Source: Rhizobiaceae bacterium (GTDB lineage Bacteria; Pseudomonadota; Alphaproteobacteria; Rhizobiales; Rhizobiaceae). Taken from it: DNA of 64,000 nucleotides. The first letter of the stretch is position 1. Every line of letters begins with the position of its first letter. The DNA lies in the NCBI GenBank assembly GCA_025458045.1, contig JALOTE010000002.1:26776-90775 (forward strand). The letters are read 5' to 3'. The notes below the pieces were generated by a model. It had not been told where the DNA came from, searched no databases, and worked only from the letters and a program-made list of their open reading frames with translations. This document shows positions 7,998 to 16,340 of the stretch, one piece after another. Both the position numbers and the translations under genes were made by a program.

Positions 7998-8029
7998 GCG
8001 CAGCCGTTCTCGCCTTTTCGACGTCCCGA

Positions 8030-8056
8030 AGCCCGGCCCTGTGCCGGGCTTTGGTT
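8030..8056 (+). terminator. Rho-independent terminator after the transglycosylase gene
   Basis: AGCCCGG and CCGGGCT form a 7-bp stem with a seven-base loop, followed by TTGGTTT. It is placed 33 bases past the stop codon and before the convergent secreted-protein gene. Confidence 0.75.
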
Positions 8057-8078
8057 TCGCGGCCGGTGTCGAAGGGCC

Positions 8079-8516
8079 TCAAAACCCGTCGCAATTGTCC
8101 GCCAAAGTTGTCTGCACGCTGGACATGATGCGCCCTTTGGCGAAGCGGAAGGTCTCTTCCGTCAGCATGGCGTTGTCCGCGAAGGCGTAACAGACAGTCG
8201 TGCGCGTCTCATCCGGCGTGTCGGCCGTCACCTTGTGGCGGATCGTGCCGCCCGCAATCGCATCGGTCCATTCGTCCAGACTGGTCAGGAATTCATCGCG
8301 CGTCTGGATGATTCCGAGGTCTTTCAGGTCGATCGCCGCATCATCGGCCAACATGGCACCGACCGTGTCCTTGTCGACAACGCCGGTTTCGCCGCCCAGC
8401 GCAGCATACCAGCGCACCAGCGCCAGCGCGTTGCCGTCCCCTGCCATGGCGGAAGGCGGCGCAGATATGGTTGCCAGCAGGCACAGCGTCAAACTTGTCA
8501 TGGCGTATTTCAGCAT
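8079..8516 (-). CDS. Secreted protein of unknown function
   Basis: A 145-residue protein with a good signal peptide, MLKYAMTSLTLCLLATISAPPSAMA, and predicted cleavage after AMA. The mature part has the layout of an NTF2/SnoaL-like fold: an early helix ALALVRWYAALGG, LADDAAIDLKDLGIIQTRDEFL and a later beta-rich half with VCYAFADNAMLTEETFRF. Two cysteines (in TTVCYAF and in DNCDGF) may form a disulfide. I do not recognise a catalytic motif. It follows the carbonic anhydrase gene by 11 bases on the same strand and may be read from the bicarbonate operon. Confidence 0.7.
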   Translation of the reverse strand: MLKYAMTSLTLCLLATISAPPSAMAGDGNALALVRWYAALGGETGVVDKDTVGAMLADDAAIDLKDLGIIQTRDEFLTSLDEWTDAIAGGTIRHKVTADTPDETRTTVCYAFADNAMLTEETFRFAKGRIMSSVQTTLADNCDGF

Positions 8517-8527
8517 GGGCGATTGTC

Positions 8528-9214
8528 CTATTCTGCGGCGCGCGCCAGCGGGGATGCGGTTCCCGCCGGTGTCAGTTCGGGCCGGATGAAATCACCGGTT
8601 GCCGGGTCCATCACCCAGAGTTCGCCGCTTTCAATGTCAAACCATGCGCCGTGCAGGCTGATGCGGCTCTTGCCCTCAAGGATCGACACGCAGGGGAAAC
8701 TGCGCAGATTGTCGAGCGACGCACGGATGGAGGCGCGTTCCAGCGCCGTCTGCCGTTCGGCGGCAGTGAGGAACTCGGCGGCACTGATGCGTTTTGCGGC
8801 TGCCGACAGCATGCTCATCCATTTGCCGATGAAGTCACCGGGCGACAGAGGCGAGGCATTCACGTCAAGCGCGGCCTTGATGCCGCCGCAGCGGCCATGG
8901 CCAAGCACAACGATGTGCTTCACCTTCAAGACCTGCACCGCATATTCGAGCGCCGCGGATGTCGCGTGATACTCGCCATCCGGCGCGTATGGCGGCACGA
9001 GGTTTGCCACGTTGCGCATCACGAACAATTCGCCCGGGCCCGCGTCGAAAATCATTTCCGGCGCGGCACGGCTGTCGCAGCAGGCAATCATCATGATGTC
9101 CGGGGACTGGCCATCCTTGGCCAGATCGCGGTAGCGCTGACGCTCGCTGGCATGACGTCCGGCGATGAAGGCGCGGTAACCCTCGAGCAGACGTTCGGGA
9201 AGCGGTTCTGTCAT
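8528..9214 (-). CDS. Beta-class carbonic anhydrase
   Basis: A 228-residue beta-carbonic anhydrase interconverting CO2 and bicarbonate. The zinc ligands are visible: IACCDSRAAPEM (the C-x-D-x-R motif) and VVLGHGRCGGIKA (His-x2-Cys). FVMRNVANLVPP is also conserved. There is no signal peptide, so it acts in the cytosol. It lies 52 bases downstream of an SbtB-like gene and an SbtA bicarbonate permease on the same strand, which suggests it equilibrates imported bicarbonate with CO2 for carboxylation reactions. Confidence 0.95.
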   Translation of the reverse strand: MTEPLPERLLEGYRAFIAGRHASERQRYRDLAKDGQSPDIMMIACCDSRAAPEMIFDAGPGELFVMRNVANLVPPYAPDGEYHATSAALEYAVQVLKVKHIVVLGHGRCGGIKAALDVNASPLSPGDFIGKWMSMLSAAAKRISAAEFLTAAERQTALERASIRASLDNLRSFPCVSILEGKSRISLHGAWFDIESGELWVMDPATGDFIRPELTPAGTASPLARAAE

Positions 9215-9266
9215 GCGCCGATGCTTAGCAGGTCGCGCCGCAACGGATCAATTGGCGCAACGTCCA

Positions 9267-9578
9267 TCAGAAATGCGCAGGGCGGATGACTTGCACGTCC
9301 TGCACGGTGACAATGCCGATCTGTCCGCCAAGCAGGCCGAACACATGGTCAAGCACGCGGTCGCAGGCGTCCCCGTCGAGCACGCAGAGCATCTGCACCA
9401 TCTTGCCGGTGTCACCCAAAGTGCCTTCGCTGTCCCACGCGCCTTGCGTGCCGCGCCCGGCGAGCGCCGGAAAGATCGTGTAGCCTGTCACGCCCTCGGC
9501 ATCGAGCAGGCGGCGCATGCGCGGCAGGATCGGCTTCTCGAAAATGATCGTCAGCTGTTTCTTGGGGAAGGTCTGCAT
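9267..9578 (-). CDS. SbtB-like P-II family protein
   Basis: A 103-residue ferredoxin-like P-II fold protein starting MQTFPKKQLTIIFEKPILPR. It has a T-loop-like region (TIFPALAGRGTQGAWDSEG) and ends GQIGIVTVQDVQVIRPAHF. Its place 11 bases downstream of an SbtA permease identifies it as SbtB-like; in cyanobacteria SbtB binds adenine nucleotides and c-di-AMP or cAMP and controls SbtA. The cyanobacterial redox-active C-terminal cysteine loop is absent. GAGGG precedes the ATG at 9578. Confidence 0.82.
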   Translation of the reverse strand: MQTFPKKQLTIIFEKPILPRMRRLLDAEGVTGYTIFPALAGRGTQGAWDSEGTLGDTGKMVQMLCVLDGDACDRVLDHVFGLLGGQIGIVTVQDVQVIRPAHF

Positions 9579-9589
9579 GGTGGTGTCCC

Positions 9590-10567
9590 TCAGCCGGCAA
9601 CGAAGCGGGCGATGGCGGTGTAGACGGGTATGCCGATCGTCAGGTTCATCGGGAAGGTGAAGCCGAGTGACAGCGTGAGATAGATGGAAGGCCGCGCCTC
9701 CGGCAGCGCCAGACGCATTGCGGCGGGCACGGCGATGTAGGAGGCCGATGCGGCGAGCGTCATCAGCACGGCGATTCCGCCGGTGGAAAGGCCGGAGGCG
9801 AGGCCGAACGGCAGGGCGATCAGCGCCGAGACGAAGGGCATGATGAGCGCGAAGGCGACAAGGCCTGCGCTCATGCCCTGCCACCCGGAGCGGACACCTC
9901 GACCGGCGACCGCACCCATGTCGAGCAGGAACAGGCACAACACGCCTTTGAACGGCACGGTGATGAAGCCGTCGATCTCTTTCAGGCCCGCTTCGCCGGT
10001 GATCATGCCGATGATGAAGGCGCCCGTCAGCACCACGATGGAGGAATTGAGGAACACTTCCGACAGGACCTCGCCCTTCTCGCTCCTGCGGCCAGAAGCG
10101 CGGCTGGCGATGAACAGGGCGACGAGAATGGCCGGGGTTTCCATCACCGCCGCCACCGCGACCAGGAAGCCCTCATATTCAAGGCCGACAGTGCGCATCG
10201 CGGCAGTCGCCGCAACGAAGGTCACAATCGAGATCGAGCCGTAATGGGCGGCAACGGCCGCCCGGTCCACCACCGGCAATTTCGCCATCGCGCCGAGCAT
10301 TCCGTAGGCGACAAGCGGGATGAATGCCGAAAGGATCGCACCCGAGACCAGCGCGATCACCAGATCCGTTCCAAGGCCATGGGCGGCGGCCGCAGCGCCG
10401 CCTTTGAAGCCGATCGCCAGCATCAGATAGATCGACAATGTCTTGGCGACGGGCTCCGGCAATGTCAGGTTCGAGCCTGCGAAAGCGCCGGCAAAGCCAA
10501 GCACGAAAAACAGGACGGGCGGCGACAGGAGATTGGCCGAGGCAAGCGCGAAAAAGGAGTCCATCAT
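9590..10567 (-). CDS. Sodium-dependent bicarbonate permease (SbtA family)
   Basis: A 325-residue, very hydrophobic protein with about ten membrane segments (for example LSPPVLFFVLGFAGAFAG, LVIALVSGAILSAFIPLV and GGIAVLMTLAASASYIAV). The repeated inverted halves and the phrase SIYLMLAIGFKGG are typical of the SbtA/DUF897 family of Na+/HCO3- symporters. The frame is open from a TTG at 10573, but the ATG pair at 10567/10564 is the likelier start. It is the first gene of an apparent sbtA-sbtB-carbonic anhydrase operon. The function is inferred from family and neighbours; related permeases of other substrates cannot be fully excluded. Confidence 0.85.
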   Translation of the reverse strand: MMDSFFALASANLLSPPVLFFVLGFAGAFAGSNLTLPEPVAKTLSIYLMLAIGFKGGAAAAAHGLGTDLVIALVSGAILSAFIPLVAYGMLGAMAKLPVVDRAAVAAHYGSISIVTFVAATAAMRTVGLEYEGFLVAVAAVMETPAILVALFIASRASGRRSEKGEVLSEVFLNSSIVVLTGAFIIGMITGEAGLKEIDGFITVPFKGVLCLFLLDMGAVAGRGVRSGWQGMSAGLVAFALIMPFVSALIALPFGLASGLSTGGIAVLMTLAASASYIAVPAAMRLALPEARPSIYLTLSLGFTFPMNLTIGIPVYTAIARFVAG

Positions 10568-10607
10568 CGGCAACCGGGGAAAACTCAGCCGGGCCGGTTA
10601 AGCGGGT

Positions 10608-11333
10608 TCAGGCCCAAATGGCAATGGGAAGGCCGAAGGAATCACGGTCCGGCGGTGACGGGTGGGCGCGCGCCATGCCCGCCCTGATCCGCATCGCAGC
10701 CGCCAACGCGGCGCAGGCGTCCAGCAGGTCATCGGCGTTCGCGCCGCGCAATTTCGGCAGTGGCGCGGGAATTTTGAGCCCCGCCTTCGCCAGAAGCGCC
10801 ATGCGCTCGCCCATGCCTTCGGGGTTGACCTGTCCCTTGATCTTTTTCGGCGTTGCGAGCGGCGCGCCGTTCAAGGTGGCAAACACCAGTTCGGGATGGG
10901 TCTCGTATGTGCGGGCGGCGTCGGCCGGGCCGGCGCGCAAGACGGCGTCAAGTTCGCGGATTTTCGGGAACAGATGGAACCCCTGCTTGGACACCTTGCG
11001 CGGCGGGTCGGATGTCAGAAGCGCGATGCGGCAGCACTCGGCGTAGCTCTCCGCCTCGACTGCCGCGCGCGCGGGAATCGAAAACACGCTGGATTGCCGC
11101 CCGCCCAGCAAAGGGCGGATCAGGCGCTCCGGCCCACGACCGCCGGCACCGGTCGTCTCAGGCAGGCCGATCGGCATGTCGATGGCAATCACAGCGTCGG
11201 GAAACGCTTCAAGCAGGGCGCGCGCATCCGGATGAACGACGAATTGAACTGCTTCATTGCTGCCGGGATGCGCCGAGACAAAGCCCGCCTTGCATCCGTC
11301 GACGCCGACACACTCCACAATCCGCCGCGTCAC
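10608..11333 (-). CDS. DUF429 family protein
   Basis: A 241-residue protein with the DUF429 RNase H-like fold: VGVDGCKAGFVSA at the start, VIAIDMPIGLPE with acidic residues, then SVFSIPARAAVEAESY and ETHPELVFATLNG. The carboxylates resemble those of RNase H-like nucleases, but the family's substrate is unknown. It starts with GTG, which overlaps the pdxY stop in the sequence GTGA, so translation is coupled to pdxY. It ends the run small membrane protein-pdxY-DUF429. Confidence 0.85.
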   Translation of the reverse strand: MTRRIVECVGVDGCKAGFVSAHPGSNEAVQFVVHPDARALLEAFPDAVIAIDMPIGLPETTGAGGRGPERLIRPLLGGRQSSVFSIPARAAVEAESYAECCRIALLTSDPPRKVSKQGFHLFPKIRELDAVLRAGPADAARTYETHPELVFATLNGAPLATPKKIKGQVNPEGMGERMALLAKAGLKIPAPLPKLRGANADDLLDACAALAAAMRIRAGMARAHPSPPDRDSFGLPIAIWA

Positions 11334-12187
11334 AGCGTCACGTGCCGCAAGTCGGGCGTGTCGGCCGGGATGCGCTGGCCGGGCGGGCTCAAATGGCTCA
11401 AACCTTCCCGATGCGCAAAGAATGCAGCCCGCGCCACGGTTCCGGTGGCATCCAACAACGCACCCTTCGCGCCTGCACCCGCCAGCATCTTGCCCAGAAA
11501 CGCCGCTGCGAACATGTCGCCCGTGCCATTGGCGGCGTGCGGCAGGCGCGGATGGAAGACTGCTTCGGCGCTGTCTGGTTCGACAAGCGCCACCCCGGTT
11601 TCGTCCGCCTCATGGTCTGTTGTCGAAGTGACGGCAACGGTTGCCCGCCCGAGCGCGCGGGCCGCCATCACTGTTTCTCGAAGCCCGCCGACCGGCTGTC
11701 CGGTCAGCCAACCAAGTTCAAAGGCATTGGGCGTGACAATGTCGGCAAGCGGCACAAGCTGATCGCGGATGGCGCGTGCGGTCGCCTCAGGCACATAAAG
11801 CCCGCCGGCATCGCCCGTCACGGGATCGCAGAGATACATCGCCGCCGGGTGCGCGGATTTCACCGCGCGCACCAGCGCGGCAACCGGCGCGGCTTGCGAT
11901 GCGTCACCCAGATAGCCGGAGATGACGCCTGCGACTGGCAATTCTTTTGCCACGCGCGCCAGATCGGCGAGAAGCGCCTCGAATGACGCTGCATCCGGCA
12001 CGAGGCGCGTCGGCTGGCCGAATTGCCGTGTCATGCCGGGGTGCCAGGGCAGTGTGATGGTCGGCACGGCGATGACGTCAAAACCCATTGTCTCCAGAAC
12101 GGGCGTCATGATGCGGTTGCCGACCGCGCCCGCCGCGACATGGCTGGAGATCACCATCACCGCGCGCCGCGCATCACCCTTGGTCAT
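11330..12187 (-). CDS. pdxY: Pyridoxal kinase (PdxY-like, PfkB superfamily)
   Basis: About 285 residues. It phosphorylates pyridoxal to PLP in the salvage pathway. The N-terminus VMVISSHVAAGAVGNR and the stretch FDVIAVPTITLPWHPG match pyridoxal kinases; YLCDPVTGDAGGLYVP and the ATP/anion-hole sequence HAANGTGDMFAAAFLG with the catalytic Asp are visible. The ATG at 12187 is chosen because it overlaps the stop of the upstream small gene (ATGA) and removes an unrelated N-terminal extension. The C-terminal stop overlaps the DUF429 start. Confidence 0.9.
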   Translation of the reverse strand: MTKGDARRAVMVISSHVAAGAVGNRIMTPVLETMGFDVIAVPTITLPWHPGMTRQFGQPTRLVPDAASFEALLADLARVAKELPVAGVISGYLGDASQAAPVAALVRAVKSAHPAAMYLCDPVTGDAGGLYVPEATARAIRDQLVPLADIVTPNAFELGWLTGQPVGGLRETVMAARALGRATVAVTSTTDHEADETGVALVEPDSAEAVFHPRLPHAANGTGDMFAAAFLGKMLAGAGAKGALLDATGTVARAAFFAHREGLSHLSPPGQRIPADTPDLRHVTL

Positions 12188-12423
12188 GATGCGAGGAACC
12201 GCGCCAGCCAGAGGATGAGGCCGATGGTCAGGGCAAGGCTGAGGGCCCGGCCGATGCGGCGGCCCCAAACCTCGACAGGGTCATCCTTGTTGGCATCGCG
12301 CGCCGCGAAATGATCTTCAATGCGCGCCTGAAGGCCGCCCGGCCGCATTTCAGCATCGATCCCGCGCAGGATACGGCCGGATTCGGCCCGGCGCTCGGCG
12401 TCTTTGTCGTCGGCTTTTCCCAT
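12184..12423 (-). CDS. Small membrane protein of unknown function
   Basis: A 79-residue protein starting MGKADDKDAERRAESGRI. A charged N-terminal two-thirds is followed by one C-terminal membrane helix, ALSLALTIGLILWLARFLAS. The tail-anchored shape suggests a cytosolic domain held at the inner membrane. The frame extends upstream only through a TTG, so the ATG at 12423 is preferred. Its stop overlaps the pdxY start, so it is coupled to vitamin B6 salvage in expression at least. I do not recognise a family. Confidence 0.65.
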   Translation of the reverse strand: MGKADDKDAERRAESGRILRGIDAEMRPGGLQARIEDHFAARDANKDDPVEVWGRRIGRALSLALTIGLILWLARFLAS

Positions 12424-12739
12424 GGCCGCATGGTTCGGGCAAAACGCCGCGCGGCGCAAGGGCGCAAAAAAGCGTGCGGCGTGTCAGTTTGAAATCTCTT
12501 TCATCCTGAGGTGCTTTTTCCCTCGTGCTTCGAGGCCCGCAAGAGCACAGGGCGAGCCACGGGTCTCGCCCGTCCTTAAGACGGACCCTCAGCATGAAGG
12601 GAAAAGGCCTCGAAGGACCGATCTCCAACTGAGACACTGCCGAAAAGCGTGGCGCTTCAGCCGCACCCCGCAAACAAATCCGTGTGTCCGCCTTGGGGAC
12701 TCTTGCCGGATCGTCCTTGCGTTGTATGGTTAAGAAATC
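12424..12739. other. Intergenic region with a dispersed repeat
   Basis: This 316-base stretch separates two divergent genes. It contains the palindromic repeat at 12500-12601 and presumably both promoters. I see no gene. Confidence 0.6.
12500..12601 (+). repeat. Dispersed intergenic palindromic repeat, copy 1
   Basis: Begins TTCATCCTGAGGTGC, contains CCTCGTGCTTCGAGG and a GGCGAG..CTCGCC hairpin, and ends CCTCAGCATGAAGG, inverted relative to the start. The same landmarks recur, in the opposite orientation, at 24911-24972. Such elements are common between genes in Rhizobiales and fold as cruciforms in RNA. Confidence 0.65.
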
Positions 12740-13249
12740 ATGAAGACGCTCGATATCGCCATTCGCCAAGCCGACCCGCGGGACGCCGCCGCCATCGCGG
12801 ATGTGCACGCCTTGTCTTGGCGCAGTGCCTATTGCGGCATCATCCCCCACAAGGCGCTCACCATGATGATCGCGCGGCGCGGGCCGGACTGGTGGGGCAG
12901 GGTTATCGGCCGTTCCGGTGCGGTGCTTGTCGCTGATGTCGGCGGCGTGATCGCGGGCTATGTCACGTATGGGCGCAACCGCGCGCGCCAGCTCACCCAA
13001 CAGGGTGAGATTTACGAGCTTTACCTGTTGCCGGAATATCAGGGCATCGGTCTCGGCACCAAGCTGTTCGATGCCGCCCGCAAGGCGCTGCGCGCCCATG
13101 ATCTGCGGGGGCTGGTTGTCTGGGCGTTGGAAGACAATGCGCTGGCCGGCGGGTTCTATGAGGGGCTCGGCGGCCGCGATGTCGCCGAAGGCACCGAAAC
13201 CTTCGATGACAAGACATTGAAGAAGGTCGCGTTCGTCTGGAACCGGTGA
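12740..13249 (+). CDS. GNAT family N-acetyltransferase
   Basis: A 169-residue Gcn5-related acetyltransferase. It starts MKTLDIAIRQADPRDAAAIADVH, with the first-helix WRSAYCGIIP typical of RimI-like proteins. The acetyl-CoA loop is in LYLLPEYQGIGLGTKLFDAA (Q-x-x-G-x-G) and is followed by LVVWALEDNALAGGFYEGLGG, where the conserved Asn and Tyr take part in catalysis. The acceptor is unknown. It stands alone between a repeat-containing region and a convergent secreted-protein gene. Confidence 0.88.
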   Translation: MKTLDIAIRQADPRDAAAIADVHALSWRSAYCGIIPHKALTMMIARRGPDWWGRVIGRSGAVLVADVGGVIAGYVTYGRNRARQLTQQGEIYELYLLPEYQGIGLGTKLFDAARKALRAHDLRGLVVWALEDNALAGGFYEGLGGRDVAEGTETFDDKTLKKVAFVWNR

Positions 13250-13259
13250 GCCGGGCCTG

Positions 13260-13886
13260 TCACGGTGAGTTTGCCTGCTCCGGGTAGTAGCTCATCTGCG
13301 ATGGCGGGTCGGCCGGAATGATGCCGTGCCATTGCGGCTCCGATACACCGCAATCGAAATCCCGCGCGACAGCGTCGGCCAGTTTCCGCGCCACCGTGTT
13401 GGCATCCGGTGTCAACCCGGCGTCCACAAAGCCGACGGGACAGCCAATCGCGACGCCGGGCTGGCCGACGCGACTCACGACCAAAACGCTGTGACCGGGC
13501 ACCGTGTCGTCACCGCCATTGGCGGCAATCGTCCAGCGCAGGATGGTGGCAAAAGGCACGTCTTCGGCATCCAGCCGCCATTCGATGGTTTCGCCTGCGC
13601 CGTTGAACGGACCGAAGGAGACGAACGCCTCGCTGCCATCGGCACCTTTGAACCACGGCCCGACATGGCCGAAGAAGACCGATTGGCGCAGATCGCCCTC
13701 GCTCAAAATGACGGGATAGCCCTTGTAGCCGTTGCAGGTGAAGGTTCCGCCTGCTTCGTAAGTCGAAAGGGCGATGCAATTGTTGTTGAAGTCCAGTTTG
13801 GTGTAAACGCTCTCTGGCTCGGCGGCGAGCGCCGGGCTGAGCCCAGCCAGACCGGCCGCACTCATGATCGATAAAAACCGGGGCAT
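13260..13886 (-). CDS. Secreted protein of unknown function
   Basis: A 208-residue protein with signal peptide MPRFLSIMSAAGLAGLSPALA. The mature part is probably beta-rich, with cysteines in NNNCIALS, FTCNGYKG, AIGCPVGF and DFDCGVSEP that could form two disulfides. The pairing C-I-A-L-S-T-Y-E and EWRLDAEDVPFATILRWTI resembles hypothetical exported proteins of Rhizobiales, but I cannot name a function. GGGAGG eight bases before the ATG at 13886 sets the start; the frame continues upstream only through a GTG. Confidence 0.75.
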   Translation of the reverse strand: MPRFLSIMSAAGLAGLSPALAAEPESVYTKLDFNNNCIALSTYEAGGTFTCNGYKGYPVILSEGDLRQSVFFGHVGPWFKGADGSEAFVSFGPFNGAGETIEWRLDAEDVPFATILRWTIAANGGDDTVPGHSVLVVSRVGQPGVAIGCPVGFVDAGLTPDANTVARKLADAVARDFDCGVSEPQWHGIIPADPPSQMSYYPEQANSP

Positions 13887-14042
13887 CTGGTCAACCTCCC
13901 GTTCACCGCGCCCTTTCACGCTAACCTAAGGGAGACAAGGTAGGAAGCGGCATCACCCCGAACATGAGGTTCGCCGATGAACGCGCCGTTCTTCCCGCCG
14001 AAATTTCCCAGTACCGTCCAGATCAAGGACCCGGAGCCCATC

Positions 14043-14579
14043 ATGCGCCTTGACGCCATCTCCATCGGCAAGAACGCCCCCGATGACGTGAATGTCATCA
14101 TCGAAGTTCCCGTTGGCGGCCAGCCGATCAAATATGAGATGGACAAGAAGGCGGGCGTGCTCGTCGTTGACCGTTTCCTGTACACGCCCATGACCTATCC
14201 GGGCAATTACGGCTTCGTGCCGCACACGCTGTCGGACGATGGCGACCCGATCGACGTGCTCGTCTGCAACACGCGTCCGCTCATTCCGGGCTGTGTCATC
14301 AATGTGCGCCCCATCGGCGTGATGATGATGGAGGACAATTCGGGGCTGGACGAAAAGATCATCGCCGTTCCGTCCGACCATCTGACGCGCCGCTATGAGA
14401 AAGTGAAATCCTACACCGACCTGCCGGAAATCACGCTCCAGCAGATCGTGCACTTTTTCGAGCACTACAAGGATCTGGAGCCCGGCAAATGGGTGAAGGT
14501 CGGCGGTGTGGAAGGGCCGGACAAAGCCAAGCAGTTGATCGTCGAAGCCATCGAGCGGGCCAAGGCCGAACGCGGCTGA
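14043..14579 (+). CDS. ppa: Inorganic pyrophosphatase (family I)
   Basis: About 178 residues. It hydrolyses pyrophosphate to two phosphates and so drives polymer synthesis. Family I marks are [25 protein letters not shown] and [10 protein letters not shown], which holds the aspartates that bind metal. The start at 14043 ([15 protein letters not shown]) matches other alphaproteobacterial Ppa proteins. An in-frame ATG 22 codons upstream at 13977 also has a GAGG in front, so a longer form is possible. A strong terminator follows. Confidence 0.95.
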   Translation: MRLDAISIGKNAPDDVNVIIEVPVGGQPIKYEMDKKAGVLVVDRFLYTPMTYPGNYGFVPHTLSDDGDPIDVLVCNTRPLIPGCVINVRPIGVMMMEDNSGLDEKIIAVPSDHLTRRYEKVKSYTDLPEITLQQIVHFFEHYKDLEPGKWVKVGGVEGPDKAKQLIVEAIERAKAERG

Positions 14580-14605
14580 GCCACTCAGGTCGAAACGCTG
14601 AGCAG

Positions 14606-14632
14606 AAAAGCCGGGCGATGCGCCCGGCTTTT
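14606..14632. terminator. Bidirectional terminator between ppa and yggT
   Basis: AAAAGCCGGGCG and CGCCCGGCTTTT are inverted around three bases. The T-run on each strand lets it serve both convergent genes. Confidence 0.88.
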
Positions 14633-14639
14633 CGCGTTG

Positions 14640-14933
14640 TCATCCGAGCACGGCCGGCACGATGGATGTCCACATCAAGCGCTGGATGAAGAAGATCAGC
14701 AGCAGCAGCACAATGGGCGAAATGTCGATGCCGCCGAGGTCCGGCATGAAGCGGCGGATCGGGCGCAACGCCGGTTCCGTGACACGGTAAAGCGCGTTGC
14801 CGATCGTCGCGACCGCCTGATTGCGCGGGTTGACGATGTTGAACGCGTAAAGCCAGGAAAACACCGCCGAGCCGATCAGCAGCCAGGTGAAGATCGACAA
14901 GGCAAGGTCAATTGTCTGGAACAAGGCGAGCAT
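14640..14933 (-). CDS. YggT family membrane protein
   Basis: A 97-residue protein with two YggT repeats and membrane helices ([19 protein letters not shown] and [18 protein letters not shown]). The conserved link [23 protein letters not shown] is the family hallmark. YggT proteins are linked to osmotic tolerance and in Gram-positive relatives to cell division; the precise job is unknown. GGAG lies before the ATG at 14933. Confidence 0.9.
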   Translation of the reverse strand: MLALFQTIDLALSIFTWLLIGSAVFSWLYAFNIVNPRNQAVATIGNALYRVTEPALRPIRRFMPDLGGIDISPIVLLLLIFFIQRLMWTSIVPAVLG

Positions 14934-15055
14934 CGGTTTCTCCGGCGACGGCAGGCTGAGGCCATGATGTAGCGGCGGCAACGGCCAGCGGCAAGGTTGC
15001 GCGGCGGATGCGGCAGGCGTATGGCCGGTTCGATTTCCCGCTTCAGACCTCCCCC

Positions 15056-16333
15056 ATGTCCAACTCCGGCACGACTGACGAGAGCCGCGGCGAGACCGTA
15101 CTGCGCGACACGCGCTATGAGGCGTTCACTTTTGCGCCCTACCGCAATTTCTGGGGTGCGCGCTTCCTTGCCGCCTTCAGCGTTCAGATGATGGCGGTGG
15201 CTGTCGGCTGGCAGATCTATGACCTCACGCGAGACCCGCTCGACCTTGGCCTGATCGGCCTGTCGCAGTTTGCGCCCTCGGTGGTTTTGGTGCTGGTGAC
15301 AGGCGCCGCCGCCGACCGTTACGGCCGCCGCTCCATCATGCGGCTTTCCGTGCTGCTGTTCCTGATGGTGGCGTCGGGCCTGCTGGCGCTGACGCTCCAA
15401 GGCCTCACATCGCCTTTGCCTGTGTTCGCGCTTCTGGTGCTGCTCGGCGTCGGTCGCGCGTTTTACGGCCCGGCCGCCTCGTCGCTGGTGGTCAGCCTTG
15501 TTCCAACACGCGTGTTTCCCAATGCCGTCGCGTGGAATTCATCGGCGTGGCAGGTGGCGATGATCACCGGGCCTGTCGCAGGCGGCCTGCTTTATGGTTT
15601 GGGGGCTGCGATACCCTATGCCCTGGCTGTTCTGCTGCTGGCGCTTGCCGCCCTTCTCATCACACGCATCCCGCATGTTGAACGCAAAGCTGAACAGGGC
15701 GTTGCGGGCGAGACGAAGGCGCAGCAGATTTTCGCAGGCTTTCGCTACATCTTCTCGCAACCCGTGGTGCTGGGCGCGATCTCGCTCGACTTGTTTGCAG
15801 TGCTGCTTGGCGGGGCAGTGGCGCTGCTGCCGGTCTTCGCGCGCGATGTGCTGGATCTCGGCCCGTGGGGCCTCGGGCTTCTGCGCGCCGCTCCGGGCAT
15901 TGGCGCGGTGGCGATGGCAGCCTGGATCGCCGCCCATCCGATCCGTGACCATGCCGGGCTGATCATGTTTGCAGGCGTGGCACTGTTTGGTGTTTTCACG
16001 CTGACCTTCGGGTTTTCAACCGTGGCCTGGCTGTCAATCGCCTCACTTGCCCTGCTTGGCGCCGCCGACATGGTGAGCGTTCAGGTGCGAGAGACGCTGA
16101 TCCAATTGTGGACGCCCGATCATGTCCGCGGCCGCGTCAACGCCGTCAATTCGCTGTTTGTGGGTGCTTCAAACGAGTTGGGCGAGATGCGCGCCGGAAC
16201 GATGGCCGCCTTTATCGGCGCGGTGCCTGCCGTGGTTGCAGGCGGCGCCGGCGCGATTGCGGTGGCGGGATTGTGGGCATGGATGTTCCCTGCGCTGCGC
16301 AAGATCAGGCGGCTGGACGAACGGGTGATGTGA
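15056..16333 (+). CDS. MFS transporter, EntS-like
   Basis: About 425 residues with roughly twelve membrane helices. The motif between helices 2 and 3, [17 protein letters not shown], is the MFS signature. It belongs with the MFS_3/EntS-type exporters of small molecules; the substrate cannot be read from the sequence. The start is uncertain: 15056 (MSNSG) gives the usual cytosolic N-tail, while an in-frame ATG at 15008 would add 16 residues. No clear ribosome site precedes either. It is convergent with the glutamine amidotransferase gene, seven bases apart. Confidence 0.87.
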   Translation: MSNSGTTDESRGETVLRDTRYEAFTFAPYRNFWGARFLAAFSVQMMAVAVGWQIYDLTRDPLDLGLIGLSQFAPSVVLVLVTGAAADRYGRRSIMRLSVLLFLMVASGLLALTLQGLTSPLPVFALLVLLGVGRAFYGPAASSLVVSLVPTRVFPNAVAWNSSAWQVAMITGPVAGGLLYGLGAAIPYALAVLLLALAALLITRIPHVERKAEQGVAGETKAQQIFAGFRYIFSQPVVLGAISLDLFAVLLGGAVALLPVFARDVLDLGPWGLGLLRAAPGIGAVAMAAWIAAHPIRDHAGLIMFAGVALFGVFTLTFGFSTVAWLSIASLALLGAADMVSVQVRETLIQLWTPDHVRGRVNAVNSLFVGASNELGEMRAGTMAAFIGAVPAVVAGGAGAIAVAGLWAWMFPALRKIRRLDERVM

Positions 16334-16340
16334 AAAGCGT

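Noticed and set aside
12424..12739. Searched for a CRISPR array or tRNA in the repeat-rich spacer
   Set aside because: The repeats are single palindromes, not evenly spaced direct repeats, and no cloverleaf is seen.
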